A stretch of 64,000 bases of DNA, taken from a virus. A program made the position numbers and the translations under genes. This document shows, one piece after another, positions 22,601 through 30,284 of this stretch (the stretch's first letter is position 1; the number at the start of each line of letters is the position of its first letter). The notes beneath the pieces were generated by a model. That model saw only the letters and a list, made by a program, of their open reading frames with translations. It was not told the origin of the DNA and did no database searches. The DNA is taken from IMG/VR virus record IMGVR_UViG_3300032282_003280, positions 27,275 through 91,274 of that record; one strand, given 5' to 3'.

Positions 22601-25591
22601 TTTTTTAGAATCTGTTGCTGCAGATGTAATAGCTGTAGTAGGAAGAGTTGAACTATAAGTATATTGTTCTGAAGTTTTTTCATTAGGTTTAACATCTGGT
22701 ACTACTTCTTCAGGATCTCCCTCTACTGGAATACCTGATTTATTACTAATTTCCTTTTGAGAATTTTTTAACTTATTTGTCTTCTCACGCTCTTTTGCTA
22801 ACTTAATAGCTTCTTCTGCTGCAAGCTCCTCTTTTGTTTTTTCAGCTTTATACTTAGATAAATCAGCTATATCTATTGTAGAAATATTACCTTCTGTATC
22901 CTCTACAGTAACTTTATTATCCTCTATGGAAGTTACTTTTACAGAACCTAAATTCTTTAGTTTTTCATTTCTTATATCAGCTTCTGCTAATGCATCTTTT
23001 TGATTATCATAAGTAACAACAGTCTCTCCCTTATAGGTAAGGTTGAAGGCATTTCCTTCCTGCATTACTTTATACTCACCCCCTGGTAAAGTTCCAGTAT
23101 AAGTACGACCAACCTGAATACCCTCTTTTTCGTTAGTAGGAACCTCTTCAGAAGGTTCTGCTTCTACATTATATATAGAGTCTTTCCATTTCTTGTAGTC
23201 AGAGGTAAATTTCTCATAACCTTTCTCAGAGAACAAATTATCATAAGCATCCCTAGCTATAACTTTGTCTCTACCTATTCTATTAAGGTCAGCACCTTTT
23301 TCAACTATAGATACTATTTGCTCTCTAGGGATAGACTGAAGATTTGATAAATTCCTATCAGAAACCTCATAGTTTAAAACATCTGAAGCTATTTTTAGTA
23401 AGTTATTCTCATCATTTGAGCTAATTGCAGTAGTTATATTAGAGGAAAGATTATTTAAATGTTGAATCTCCCTAAGAGTAGATACTCTTTGCTCATTTGG
23501 TATAGTTTTTTCATCTATACCTTTCTGAAGTTCTATAGCTTTTTGCTTATACTCATTACTAATGTTTCTAAGAGATTTTGTATCAGATATTCTCTGAGCA
23601 GCAGTATTATTAAGAAGTGGGTTTATAGATAATAACTCCTGAGATATATTATTTTCTCTTGAGGTATAATCCTTCTCCATATAAGAGTAGAAAGATAGGG
23701 CCCTTTTATACTCCTCAAATGCTGAATAATTCTCTGTATTATCTTTCGGGGAGAATGGGTTTTGAAATAAGTTAGATAAGGCATCTTCAGTTTTCTTAAT
23801 CTCACCTGCCTTATTGATTAACATATCTATATAAGAATGAGCACTTTCCTTATCTAACCCAAAAGTCTTAGACAATTCTTCCTGAGGGAGTTCCTTGAGG
23901 AGTTTTAACTGCTCAATCCTTAAATCAAACTGATTATTATCTATACCTGACTTTACAAAATTAAAGAACTCACTAGATTTAAAGTTCTTAAACTCATTTA
24001 TATTATTGTTCTTTACAGCTTCTTGTAGACCTTGGGCATTGTGCAAACTTTGAGCAGTTGCATCAAGTTTATTTGAGAATACAGCACCTATACCATTCTG
24101 ACTAAGAGCATTAATAGTTTTATTTGCAACCTCATCTTCTGATAACTTACCCATTTTTTTCTCTATACGAGATATAACAGGCCCTGTAATAGCACCAGTA
24201 AGACCGCCTATTAACATCTGTTCAAGACCTTCAGATGTACCAAATTGTTGCTTTAAACCTTCTATAGTAGAGTTAATAGCATCTTGAACCGTTAAGTTTT
24301 GTTTAGAGTTATACTTTTTTGTAAAGTAATCTTCAGTACCTTTTTCTACAGCATATTGACCACCCTCTTCAAAAACACCTTCTGTAAATATATTTCCGGA
24401 AGATCTTTTAGTTATATCCCATACTTTTGCACCTAATGTCTCAGGTTTAACAACTTTTAGGTTATCAATAGAACCTAATTCGTCTATAGCAGTAGAAAGT
24501 TTTATTTTTCCAGAACGAATCTCATTCTTTAAAGCAGAGAAAGGTTTTAGTATACTATCAAACTGAAGAGAATTTGATATACTTAATAGAGCTATATTTG
24601 CCCCATACCTAATATTTGCAGAACTTGTAGCTAAGTCTTCAATCTTTGTTAACTCTTCTCCAGTAGGGTTAAATCCATGCTCTGCTATATACTGATTTGT
24701 TAATTTTTCTTTTACATCATTATAACCTTGCCTTGCTTCCATTCCTGCTTCTGCATGTGCAGAAGTATATACACTTAAACCATATTGGATAGGTTTTGTT
24801 ATTTTTACTTGTCCTGCAGAGGCTGCTAAATCATTAAGGGTTAAAAAGTTTTTTTCGGTAGCACCTACAGTTTTCCCTAGATTTAGGACTTGTTCTACAT
24901 CATCAGTTTTTGAGAATATCTTACCAAGATATAAACCTGCTTTTGATACTTGATTTGAAATTAGTGGTATTTCACCTATACCCTCAGTAACAGCACCTAT
25001 AAGCGCATCCTGAACAGCTGCTCCTCCAATTGCACCAATAGTATAACCTAAATTTTTAAGAAACTTATCCCCCCAAAAATTAGCCATACCTGAAGGAGTT
25101 ACAGCACTCATAAAAGGATGTTCCTTTTCCCACTTAGTGTAGTAGTTAGGAAATTTATCCTCTAAGTTCTGCATCCATTTGTCAACCTCAAAAGATGCTT
25201 CATTTTTATAAATATTATCACCTTTAGATGCTCTTATAGCATCTGGAATAGTAAGCATTGCATTAGCAAAAGAACCTATAGCAAGTCCTCCCGTTTTAAC
25301 TAATGAATTACCTATTTGTTTATACCAAGGTTGAGCCTGACCATAAATTTCCTCATTATCTAATGAAGGATTATATATAGGGTACCTTGAAGATTCCTGT
25401 CCTGAGAAAGGGGTAAGTTGATTTGGTTGACCTTGCTCAAGTTTTAATGCCTGTTGTTTAAAAATATCTCCTAGAGACAGTTCTTGTGAAACTGGCTTTA
25501 CACTTGGATTATTTGGCTGAGGTATTGATTTATCAGCATTATAATTATCAGGTATAATTGGATTAATTTGGTTATTTATATCAAAAGGCAT
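13679..25591 (-). CDS. Giant virion RNA polymerase polyprotein with zincin sites
   Basis: 3,970 aa. KAGSDFDIDKL places the catalytic D-F-D-I-D triad at residues 2948-2952, the signature of crAss virion RNA polymerases such as phi14:2 gp66 (about 2,180 aa), a single-chain enzyme that transcribes early genes after ejection. The protein is nearly twice that length. The N-terminal about 1,000 residues are Gly/Ala-rich and partly hydrophobic (TIGAIGGAAVQDALIGAV). A degenerate zincin site GYHEAFE lies at 1587-1591, followed by FFNKLINWFKSVF. An intact zincin-type HESYH (3914-3918) with a downstream Glu (3938, NEAALN) lies close to the C-terminus. It overlaps the next gene by one base. Polymerase assignment is strong; self-processing by the zincin is speculative. 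Confidence 0.9.
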   Translation of the reverse strand: MPFDINNQINPIIPDNYNADKSIPQPNNPSVKPVSQELSLGDIFKQQALKLEQGQPNQLTPFSGQESSRYPIYNPSLDNEEIYGQAQPWYKQIGNSLVKTGGLAIGSFANAMLTIPDAIRASKGDNIYKNEASFEVDKWMQNLEDKFPNYYTKWEKEHPFMSAVTPSGMANFWGDKFLKNLGYTIGAIGGAAVQDALIGAVTEGIGEIPLISNQVSKAGLYLGKIFSKTDDVEQVLNLGKTVGATEKNFLTLNDLAASAGQVKITKPIQYGLSVYTSAHAEAGMEARQGYNDVKEKLTNQYIAEHGFNPTGEELTKIEDLATSSANIRYGANIALLSISNSLQFDSILKPFSALKNEIRSGKIKLSTAIDELGSIDNLKVVKPETLGAKVWDITKRSSGNIFTEGVFEEGGQYAVEKGTEDYFTKKYNSKQNLTVQDAINSTIEGLKQQFGTSEGLEQMLIGGLTGAITGPVISRIEKKMGKLSEDEVANKTINALSQNGIGAVFSNKLDATAQSLHNAQGLQEAVKNNNINEFKNFKSSEFFNFVKSGIDNNQFDLRIEQLKLLKELPQEELSKTFGLDKESAHSYIDMLINKAGEIKKTEDALSNLFQNPFSPKDNTENYSAFEEYKRALSFYSYMEKDYTSRENNISQELLSINPLLNNTAAQRISDTKSLRNISNEYKQKAIELQKGIDEKTIPNEQRVSTLREIQHLNNLSSNITTAISSNDENNLLKIASDVLNYEVSDRNLSNLQSIPREQIVSIVEKGADLNRIGRDKVIARDAYDNLFSEKGYEKFTSDYKKWKDSIYNVEAEPSEEVPTNEKEGIQVGRTYTGTLPGGEYKVMQEGNAFNLTYKGETVVTYDNQKDALAEADIRNEKLKNLGSVKVTSIEDNKVTVEDTEGNISTIDIADLSKYKAEKTKEELAAEEAIKLAKEREKTNKLKNSQKEISNKSGIPVEGDPEEVVPDVKPNEKTSEQYTYSSTLPTTAITSAATDSKKVLTNVPSHIRRYLHFASIAKNLPNRENLRQIRFTLNQEGLIGIDGAIEHIAGTFPREKWVSPEDGIIALVTVEDTKDGAYFIDQEGKRVGKVGEKTDPTLLVYGTMSSTFAIKNNPELQESFKKTREDIFNAKGVDKFQFNLSAGFAIPSAEVNGVRERVPASKSLASEKVINNNKVLFVPDGQIVHQGRTVSIPKGRTVFQWEDTNYILRNRKLTNREKDVLYKLILKLANSTSKDYNFDPSIMSYLSNILFWNDTPKTSVNQIYVNPETFELILGNKGEKVFFTEEGIKEGEEKIKSFLDAAYFQVNKYTLDNNFNDSFYEITDIDEKGNPQTKEWKNYQDFLLSDKGRAIDEIPLYTSVRAISDSVPNDYNFDQKYIILSNAEIVSPKKEEVIVEEAPIEEEKPLVGEGVFKFDDGIEFKYTIDDEGRAILDMEDPNYQENLKNTIQTMNLKKLPDGRFLMAAIKDQLGGGFSDVDSAIIYLESTITESLQPSQNDLGQTENKVTKTTKGKVKDNRDYSRVGSANVPRMSAAEYADLANFMKEKLPQIPMVELNELIDTTDGGKAWGMLSNGITYIFKNAKAGTGYHEAFEAVWKYFLTEAQKQEILNEQRVKSGLFKDYRGKTIEYSKATDAQLKEKLADDFADYRLKQLSATSLSEKVLRFFNKLINWFKSVFSKKSMTNSLFEKISKGGFKEAVLPLDLTALEYSAIPGYSQEDTHDLIQDVIVKLLTGIVDNPDKSIFNTEDILSEDTLNSIRDDYSSFDNDEWSEIMNRVKIYLKRFNIEFDEASTANINIENSNRNDYSPEAFTVDVKKSSPYAVKLILASLPKTDSKLGKNDLGLTKVFKNDTGMELVYLNKVFAVLYDKLNGIRDINDMSKRIQELASEDSDYERLASRLKIDLNTGAINESSLNSDSLRLLLQFYNVFSKQKPIAWTMLNMDGDIKINESDQNSAIKQKVREWLYAFKTSDFVLKENGLYKVSPKITSTAIPNNPAGAVQFLNKLGIDFPINVVYNLSDKEKTNLISLANRIKSYANTKDSFKNIRSWQTIGISEPVSEISKLLLKASAEGQEVTSLNVENKRIQNYTGGNRVSSFEFDFNSAETLDELKSLYPELNDSFATNSLILKKDGYFWDEDGNKKKGVNIKVSYAQGFDDNGKGTSTARLTRPNAKLEEINLNAQGTYYVLIPADSSTQWSIDLYDFVSLNSFANPQGAWSKIYTIFQDYLKDEITLAQEYSIRDNNKNVKSKAKELRFFKDILPEGLQTKLSDIILKGENPNDFITENTEEINSSVKFFIEEKVKKSREELTKLNQIRTVEDNVYSIPLLLDSIFNDSKGLVVKDKYNLSSKQVDNILTFSNVNYIIANIEMHKILFGDPYQFKIKDGKLDETKRIKSYLSPRQTTHQSTNVDNMLNNMYNKAGNVELSSNDPGYTQFKPNITTIVTTIANNSEDIFGSLALSGNENYSKVTEADGSSTIMLTAFRQAKIKNGQWDNKQAESWYQWEMAYTRSQLSKKGEYNYSSENLKETDKKTLSKPKPEYKLEVLKSLYTGPKFGKSYIDNVIDKMSQMPLIYSAVEGYPNLEKLFVKMFKEGIDYVIMPSGRKEGIEEENNLYNQDGSFNTNPFNNKVELQWKHWGIQVENSYSDKKQTEGSQSNKIVTIDLFDKGIPTDIKLSKSEWDSLSEDDKKKMSPHYKAVVRFETIKKEKIKNGYYSLLSKIGVIEVPGNFPGTTRYQVVDSEKLANALKSEMYKRDLSDNIIESININPETGDFVIPFEANSSYIKIRDIIWSFVDKSITSPSMSGKALVQVTSLLWEKNGRQAMYKKDDKWEKVTDYEALTDEEKKTVVLTSTDLKFYTKDEPWCEVYLPNWFADKLKKLDIFQDNTDEEIIEYLNKTEEGRSILTGIGFRIPTQGLNSMEVFKVKGFLAPEMGNTVVVPSEITTKAGSDFDIDKLNTYLKNVYVDPFTKDLKLVPYYGVGTEAKEKLREFLDGKFETDALAIRYILSVEKPASKEEADLEKLIDKLYNQSLDNEYIDAMQELLQLPGNFNRLIEPNTSTDLQELASEINKLEMKSEESIKNKLLDRSYMSNLRYAFLTAKKWVGIGAVGITGTSVFQKSSIYIDPSKTENLDSRQNHYIGNGIINLPHNTVTIGGKVYPSLSGVMDKAGKYISNKLSQYINAFVDVAKDPFITDVIYSDKVVSTFMFLERLGVPMSTVAFFMNQPIIKQYVEWVENNEKQILDFVKDEQEFSEGVMNFIEGNNFSGPDVKEPTKFDEGVLKGNILRYNNPKYKSTLDNNFKYQQRQMLKEFFKYFAMAEQLFDFTQAYTYDTTNFRSSDALLRKQLRTEVAKGNIISSIDNLMDSSYVGTDAEYLEKSDLALSEYFKFNSNRISAILDPIKKIYSEKFVKADKFQNIADKITTSFIDYLSQIGAGLSNEVSNLMSGRESVAKKVLQAKSLYPANYLLDLIKIHDTGVEGSAVGIVIKAGSDGYSQDLFTGYLRELRDDIRTFDLYNDIVKAAIIQGIYTSPISFANLIPLEDYAANLAQIMNQIDSIPNLEEFNSQAMFQRQKWRDDDIIPDYLPPYFPATETRGASIPVFTTKVITDENGNKRQVNDLSIIQLNKTYDAKFASKPVIKIRAWAKDKFTGKLKDILTNRSLSTEEIKKARKEGFSPTEYFYGYKKVYNTDGTPLITINYKGEEQFLYKAINLLGDGTSINEYSDIIKPSSFNNNTEKVVELSDEEVVNMIKSSDKYTMKPEIITLKDGKKYQRQTLNLPYLLRLGYTEAEALEILPEFTLKSEDEIKNLAPTQPIGEEVKPNIRPLITVESAKAKGTFRGKPLLFVDGINSPKDKPVAMLNDKGKIVIVESVMRSKFNEKAWTRPSTQKDGSTTTPISENQFSKFEEWFTFALLHESYHDSIKKESTETIGQYEDRINEAALNDLKKNYLGTIISVSGGPTIDITNQNNCG

Positions 25592-28059
25592 TACTGAGAA
25601 TTATATTTTTTAGTGTAATAATCTTTAACTTCTGGTTGAGAGTGAGTTAGGGTATATACTAAATCTTCTCTTGTATATTTTTGACCGGTAAAAGGGTCAA
25701 TAGAGTTTGATACATTATTCAAACTTTGTACTATAACATCTACTGAATTAGGATTTGGTAAACTTGTTGTAGAATCATATTTAATATCTATTGCATTGGC
25801 CCCATCAAGAACTTTTATAGCATAGCCTCCAGAATAACCCTTAACTATTTTATATCTTAATTTTCCATCATCCGTAGTCATAGTATTTGGGCCAGAAGAA
25901 GGAGTACTACCGGTAAGATCTACAGTTTTTTGTAACCAACCATAAGGGCTTATATAGGGTACTATTTGTTGACTTCCTGTAAATTTTACTTGTTGAGTGC
26001 CTTCTTTTCCCTCAACACTAAAGGTGATATACTGTTGACCTGTTATATCAACATAAGAACCTATAGGTTTTATTTTTTCCTCATCTTTTATATCTTCTAA
26101 TCCTTGATTTACAACTTCTTGTTTTATTATCCTTCTTAGTGGTTGTACTTTTTCACCAGTCTCCGAAAATATATTAATTTTTGGAGCATATCCTATACCT
26201 CTATCTGCAAGTAGTTTATTTTGATACTCAACCCTTTTATCTAAAACATTGTTTATAGGTTTTATAATACCATCAACTACTTTACTGTATTCATTAGGAT
26301 TATTTACCAATTCCTTTAATCTATAAAATTCTGGACTTGATTTATATTTTTCAAGTATTGTATTTTTTGCAGTCTTTTCTGCATCATATCTTTGAGATCT
26401 TTCAGTACTTTGTTCGTTGATTTGCTGAGTAAGTTTATTTACATCATCATTAAACTTCTTAAAGGTTGTACTAAAATACGAGTTTGGAAGAATGTACAAA
26501 CCTCTTCCTGTAGGAGTCCCATCAGGAGAGTAGTTTTGTATATTTACAGTAATTCCTTTATTGTTAGTTATAGGAAATGCAGCAGTTGCTTCTTCTGCTG
26601 TTTTATTTTGTAACTCTTGAAGAGCATCAATTTGTAGACCTATTTGACGTTGTTGTTTTTTATAATCTAAATAATCTTTACTTGGAGAATTACCTTTTGC
26701 TATAGCATCTTCTTGAGCAGCTATATATGCAGTAAACTGAGCATCTTTTTGCTGAGGTGTTAAATTACTACCAGATTCTTTTAAACTATTAAAGTAAGTT
26801 TGTTTGAGTCTAGATGTTATACCTAATTGTTGAGTCTCTAATGATTTTATATTATCATGATTCTTATCTAATGAATATTTTGCTTCCTCACTAGGAGCAC
26901 CTCCTTGAACATCATACCCAAAACCCGGTGTAGTTGACTCCTTTACTTTTTGAGAAACATGATATAAAGGAGAATTTACATCTAAAGGTTCTCCTGTAGA
27001 AGGGTCTAGTCCGGCTTTTAAGAACTCTACATACCTATTAGCTAAAGGAGTTTCTTTTACCTCAGATTCAATATTTTGCTTTTGATATCTTATTATTGCA
27101 TCATTAGTTATAGAATTCCTAAATAAAGTATACTTTTTAGCACTGTCTGAAGCAGAAGTTAAGCCCTGTATAGTCTCCCTAAGGTTCCCTTCATTCTCAG
27201 CTAATATCTTTCTATACTTTGTTACTAAATCTGCATTATTAGGATTTGCATCTATTTGAGTTTGTATATTCTTATTTATAGAATCAAAGTGTTGTTTTAC
27301 TGTATCAATATAACCACCAATAGCTTTATTTATATCATCCGGTGTATGATTTCTAAACTCATAATCAGAGTCCATTTGAACAGCATCTTGATATTGAGGG
27401 TTTACCTGGAAGAAAGAGTTTACAGCATTTTTTATTGTGTCTGGAGAAACTAAACTTGATTTACTTATAACATACTCAAACTTACCATTCTCATTAATAT
27501 TGGTTGTTACATTAGGATCAAGCTCCTTTAGCATATCAGTTAGAGGTTTTCTATAATCCTGATATATAGAAGGTGATGACGGACCATTATAAATAGCTCC
27601 GGGAGTTTGATCATTATAATACTTTTGTATATATTGATCATCTCTGTATTTTGCTTGAGCAGGATATTTCTCTGGATTCTTTGAAGTCAACTCTCTTACT
27701 CCATTGTAATAAGATTTAATTTTATGAGTAGAAGCTACTGCATTTTGTATATCTTGATCTCTATATATCTCAGATGCCATAGAACCTACTTGAGATACCA
27801 TTCTTTGATTACCCCAGTCAGCACCTGCAAGATTGTTTATCTTTGTGGTTATATCATCTAACTTAGTCTGTAGATGTTCTTTATCTACATCACGTATTAA
27901 CTCTACTCCGGCTATTTTATCAAGGGTTCCCTCTATCTTCTGAACATTTTGGTCATACTGAGCTTGCTTTGCCATACCTATTTGAGCATATGTATTCACA
28001 TCATACGCTGGGGTATACTTAGCAAACTGAGGGTTAGGATTATCGTATTGAGAAGCCAT
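25591..28059 (-). CDS. Cargo-type virion protein, coiled-coil rich
   Basis: 822 aa, no catalytic motif seen. The protein is hydrophilic and largely helical, with long charged stretches and an N-terminus (MASQYDNPNPQFAKYTPAYD) followed by MAKQAQYDQNVQKIEGTLDKIAGV. This opening motif is common at the start of internal virion or cargo proteins in Bacteroidota phages. The C-terminal third is beta-rich. Its stop overlaps the ATG of the virion RNA polymerase gene, so the two are co-expressed and probably packaged together. A near-consensus promoter (CTTG, 20 bp, TATATTTG) lies three bases before the ATG, giving an almost leaderless start. Role in holding or ejecting the polymerase is inference. Confidence 0.6.
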   Translation of the reverse strand: MASQYDNPNPQFAKYTPAYDVNTYAQIGMAKQAQYDQNVQKIEGTLDKIAGVELIRDVDKEHLQTKLDDITTKINNLAGADWGNQRMVSQVGSMASEIYRDQDIQNAVASTHKIKSYYNGVRELTSKNPEKYPAQAKYRDDQYIQKYYNDQTPGAIYNGPSSPSIYQDYRKPLTDMLKELDPNVTTNINENGKFEYVISKSSLVSPDTIKNAVNSFFQVNPQYQDAVQMDSDYEFRNHTPDDINKAIGGYIDTVKQHFDSINKNIQTQIDANPNNADLVTKYRKILAENEGNLRETIQGLTSASDSAKKYTLFRNSITNDAIIRYQKQNIESEVKETPLANRYVEFLKAGLDPSTGEPLDVNSPLYHVSQKVKESTTPGFGYDVQGGAPSEEAKYSLDKNHDNIKSLETQQLGITSRLKQTYFNSLKESGSNLTPQQKDAQFTAYIAAQEDAIAKGNSPSKDYLDYKKQQRQIGLQIDALQELQNKTAEEATAAFPITNNKGITVNIQNYSPDGTPTGRGLYILPNSYFSTTFKKFNDDVNKLTQQINEQSTERSQRYDAEKTAKNTILEKYKSSPEFYRLKELVNNPNEYSKVVDGIIKPINNVLDKRVEYQNKLLADRGIGYAPKINIFSETGEKVQPLRRIIKQEVVNQGLEDIKDEEKIKPIGSYVDITGQQYITFSVEGKEGTQQVKFTGSQQIVPYISPYGWLQKTVDLTGSTPSSGPNTMTTDDGKLRYKIVKGYSGGYAIKVLDGANAIDIKYDSTTSLPNPNSVDVIVQSLNNVSNSIDPFTGQKYTREDLVYTLTHSQPEVKDYYTKKYNSQ

Positions 28060-28062
28060 TTA

Positions 28063-28094
28063 CAAATATATTAAATTTTATTGGTATCTCCAAG
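28063..28094 (-). promoter_or_regulatory. Promoter for the cargo/RNA polymerase unit
   Basis: Leftward CTTG, exactly 20 bp, TATATTTG, then TAA and ATG. The -7 box is a full match to TAnnTTTG and the -33 matches three of four bases. The start of transcription would fall at or within the first codons, implying leaderless translation or use in addition to upstream read-through. Confidence 0.5.
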
Positions 28095-28127
28095 TTTTAT
28101 TATTGATTTCAAAGAGATTAATTAAGA

Positions 28128-30260
28128 TTATTTCATAGAATTACCCCACTTAGCCATAGTTTTCTTCAAGGCTATCTTAGCACCATACTTAGCCTCTTCT
28201 TCTGGTTTATTTATAACCTCAGTTCTCATAAGTTTATTATCAGGACCATAAACTTGTTTTGTCTGTGTTTTTGACATTTCTGGGGATTTTGAAGATTGAC
28301 CAGTTACTAGTCTAGAATCAAAGTAATGAGGGTCATTCTGATTAACAAACTGACTGGTAGAAGGGTTATAACGATAACCAAACATATTTTCCATCATTCT
28401 TACTTGATTCTGTTGCTGTTTAGCCTGTTGTACTTTATCCACTATTGAGTTAGCTGCAGCATACTTACGAGACTTTGTAACAGCTTTATTCTTAGCCATG
28501 GTATCTTGTTGAATACCGGCAAATTGTAAATTCTGTAACATTGCACTATTTAGGAGACCTACATTCTTATTGGTAACATCTTCCTGAATAGCTTGGTTAG
28601 TCCTAAATTGGTCTGCAAGTACTTGAGAATCAGCATTATACTTCTGGGCACCTAGTACAGAGAGAGCCTCTGGATTATTGGGAAGTTGTTGAGTAAGAGC
28701 TCTAAAAGTAGAGTTATTTTCATTTAACTTATCCTGAAAAGATACTTGATAAGGAGTATATAAATTTGGTTGATATGAGAAGTGAGGTACATAATCAGGT
28801 CTTTCAGTAAGTGTTACCAACTCTGGGAGTACAGACAGTGGGTTAAAACCCATCTGATCAGCAAGAGATGTCTTTTTTACAGGTTGCATTGCTTTATTAT
28901 ATGCAGTCTGTTCAGCAATTCCTCTATTTAACTGACCTTGAGTAGCTTCTTTAGGGGTAAACTCATTACCAGGAATAGATAGTTCTTGCATTGGACTAAA
29001 ACCTAAAGAAGGCATTTCATTAGTAGTATACTTTTTATTTCCAGAAATTACTACCTCTGGCATTTGATTTATGTATTCTTTACCAGTTGCTTTTTTGTAG
29101 GCATTTTGAAGTTTTAAACTATTTGAGAACTTTAACTTCGAATCATCCCCAAAGTGAAGATGTTCTCCTGTCCAATGTTTAGTTTTTACTCCTCCTATAG
29201 AAGGTGCTTCATTTAAATAACCTAAATCGTTATTGGATATATACTCCATGACTTTAGGATTGTTCATAATAGACTTATTAAAGTCTTCAAAACTTGTATT
29301 ATTTCCAGGTTGTAAATCTACTGCTTTACCTTTTTGATGCCATGAAAAATCACCATCTGGTTTTCTTAGTGCAGAACTTACTTTATAAGGGATACCCTCT
29401 TGTTTTAATAAGTTAAGAAAACCTTGATAGCGAGTATCTAAACCATCTTCGGCCATCCCAAAGTAGTTAAGACCTTCAGGTACCATATTCATACCCATCT
29501 CAGCTTTAGAACCACCTCCTGCTACCCACCCGAAATAACGCCTTTGTTTAGGAGTAAGGGGTTGACCATGCACTGTTCCATCATGAAGAATTTCTCTTGC
29601 TTTCTCAGCAGATAACTGTCCACCGGCAGCATACATGAACTCTTGTGAGGGTGGGTCTACTTTAACTCGTAGGGTACCACCCTTCTTCATCTTCTTAGAG
29701 AGTTCCTGAGGTTCCATACCAAACTTATCGGCAGTACTAAGCATTGCATTCTGAGTAGTAGTCAATGTATCCTTCTGAAGATATGCTAAGTTATTCTGTT
29801 GATTAGCAGCATCTTGTAGAACTTTACCTGTATTAAAACTTAAGGCTTGATAGGGGTTATAGGGGCTGTTTGTATTAATATAGTCAGTAGCCTTAGTTTG
29901 GTTTTTAAAGGCTTTGTTCTCAATCTTTGCTATATCTTTGAATGCAGTCTTAAACTTTTGATTGGTTCCTGGTACTAACATATTACCTCCTACAATAGCG
30001 GAGTTGTCCATTGTTATACCATTATCAGATTGTGTTAAGAATGGTACAATAGATTGATCTCCTCCTCTTTGAGGTTGAATGTGCATAGTTTCCCCTGCTT
30101 CTGCCTCTATGACATTATTACCATAGCGAACCTTAGTACCACCCTTCTCATGAGACTTACCCTTTAGGAGAATAGTATTAGGACTTAACATCTCAAACTG
30201 ATTACCTTCTATCTGTAAACCAGTATCTGCTTTAGGGAGAGATTTTATACGTACCTTCAT
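28128..30260 (-). CDS. Virion protein with M15-type (VanY-like) peptidase domain
   Basis: 710 aa. A peptidase M15 signature lies in the middle: SWHQKGKAVD (H308, D315) and TGEHLHF (E366, H367, H369), giving the zinc ligands and catalytic Glu of D,D-carboxypeptidase/L,D-endopeptidase families that cut peptide bonds in peptidoglycan. A G-x-LTPKQRRYFGW segment (about 235-245) precedes it. The N-terminal part has a VRYGNNVIEAEAGE beta module, and the C-terminal half is helical and Gln/Asn-rich. It sits among cargo and tail genes, far from the endolysin, so it is probably a virion-borne enzyme that opens the wall during DNA entry. Context and motifs agree; domain activity is untested. Confidence 0.75.
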   Translation of the reverse strand: MKVRIKSLPKADTGLQIEGNQFEMLSPNTILLKGKSHEKGGTKVRYGNNVIEAEAGETMHIQPQRGGDQSIVPFLTQSDNGITMDNSAIVGGNMLVPGTNQKFKTAFKDIAKIENKAFKNQTKATDYINTNSPYNPYQALSFNTGKVLQDAANQQNNLAYLQKDTLTTTQNAMLSTADKFGMEPQELSKKMKKGGTLRVKVDPPSQEFMYAAGGQLSAEKAREILHDGTVHGQPLTPKQRRYFGWVAGGGSKAEMGMNMVPEGLNYFGMAEDGLDTRYQGFLNLLKQEGIPYKVSSALRKPDGDFSWHQKGKAVDLQPGNNTSFEDFNKSIMNNPKVMEYISNNDLGYLNEAPSIGGVKTKHWTGEHLHFGDDSKLKFSNSLKLQNAYKKATGKEYINQMPEVVISGNKKYTTNEMPSLGFSPMQELSIPGNEFTPKEATQGQLNRGIAEQTAYNKAMQPVKKTSLADQMGFNPLSVLPELVTLTERPDYVPHFSYQPNLYTPYQVSFQDKLNENNSTFRALTQQLPNNPEALSVLGAQKYNADSQVLADQFRTNQAIQEDVTNKNVGLLNSAMLQNLQFAGIQQDTMAKNKAVTKSRKYAAANSIVDKVQQAKQQQNQVRMMENMFGYRYNPSTSQFVNQNDPHYFDSRLVTGQSSKSPEMSKTQTKQVYGPDNKLMRTEVINKPEEEAKYGAKIALKKTMAKWGNSMK

Positions 30261-30284
30261 TATAAAGTTTTGTTTTTATTAGTA

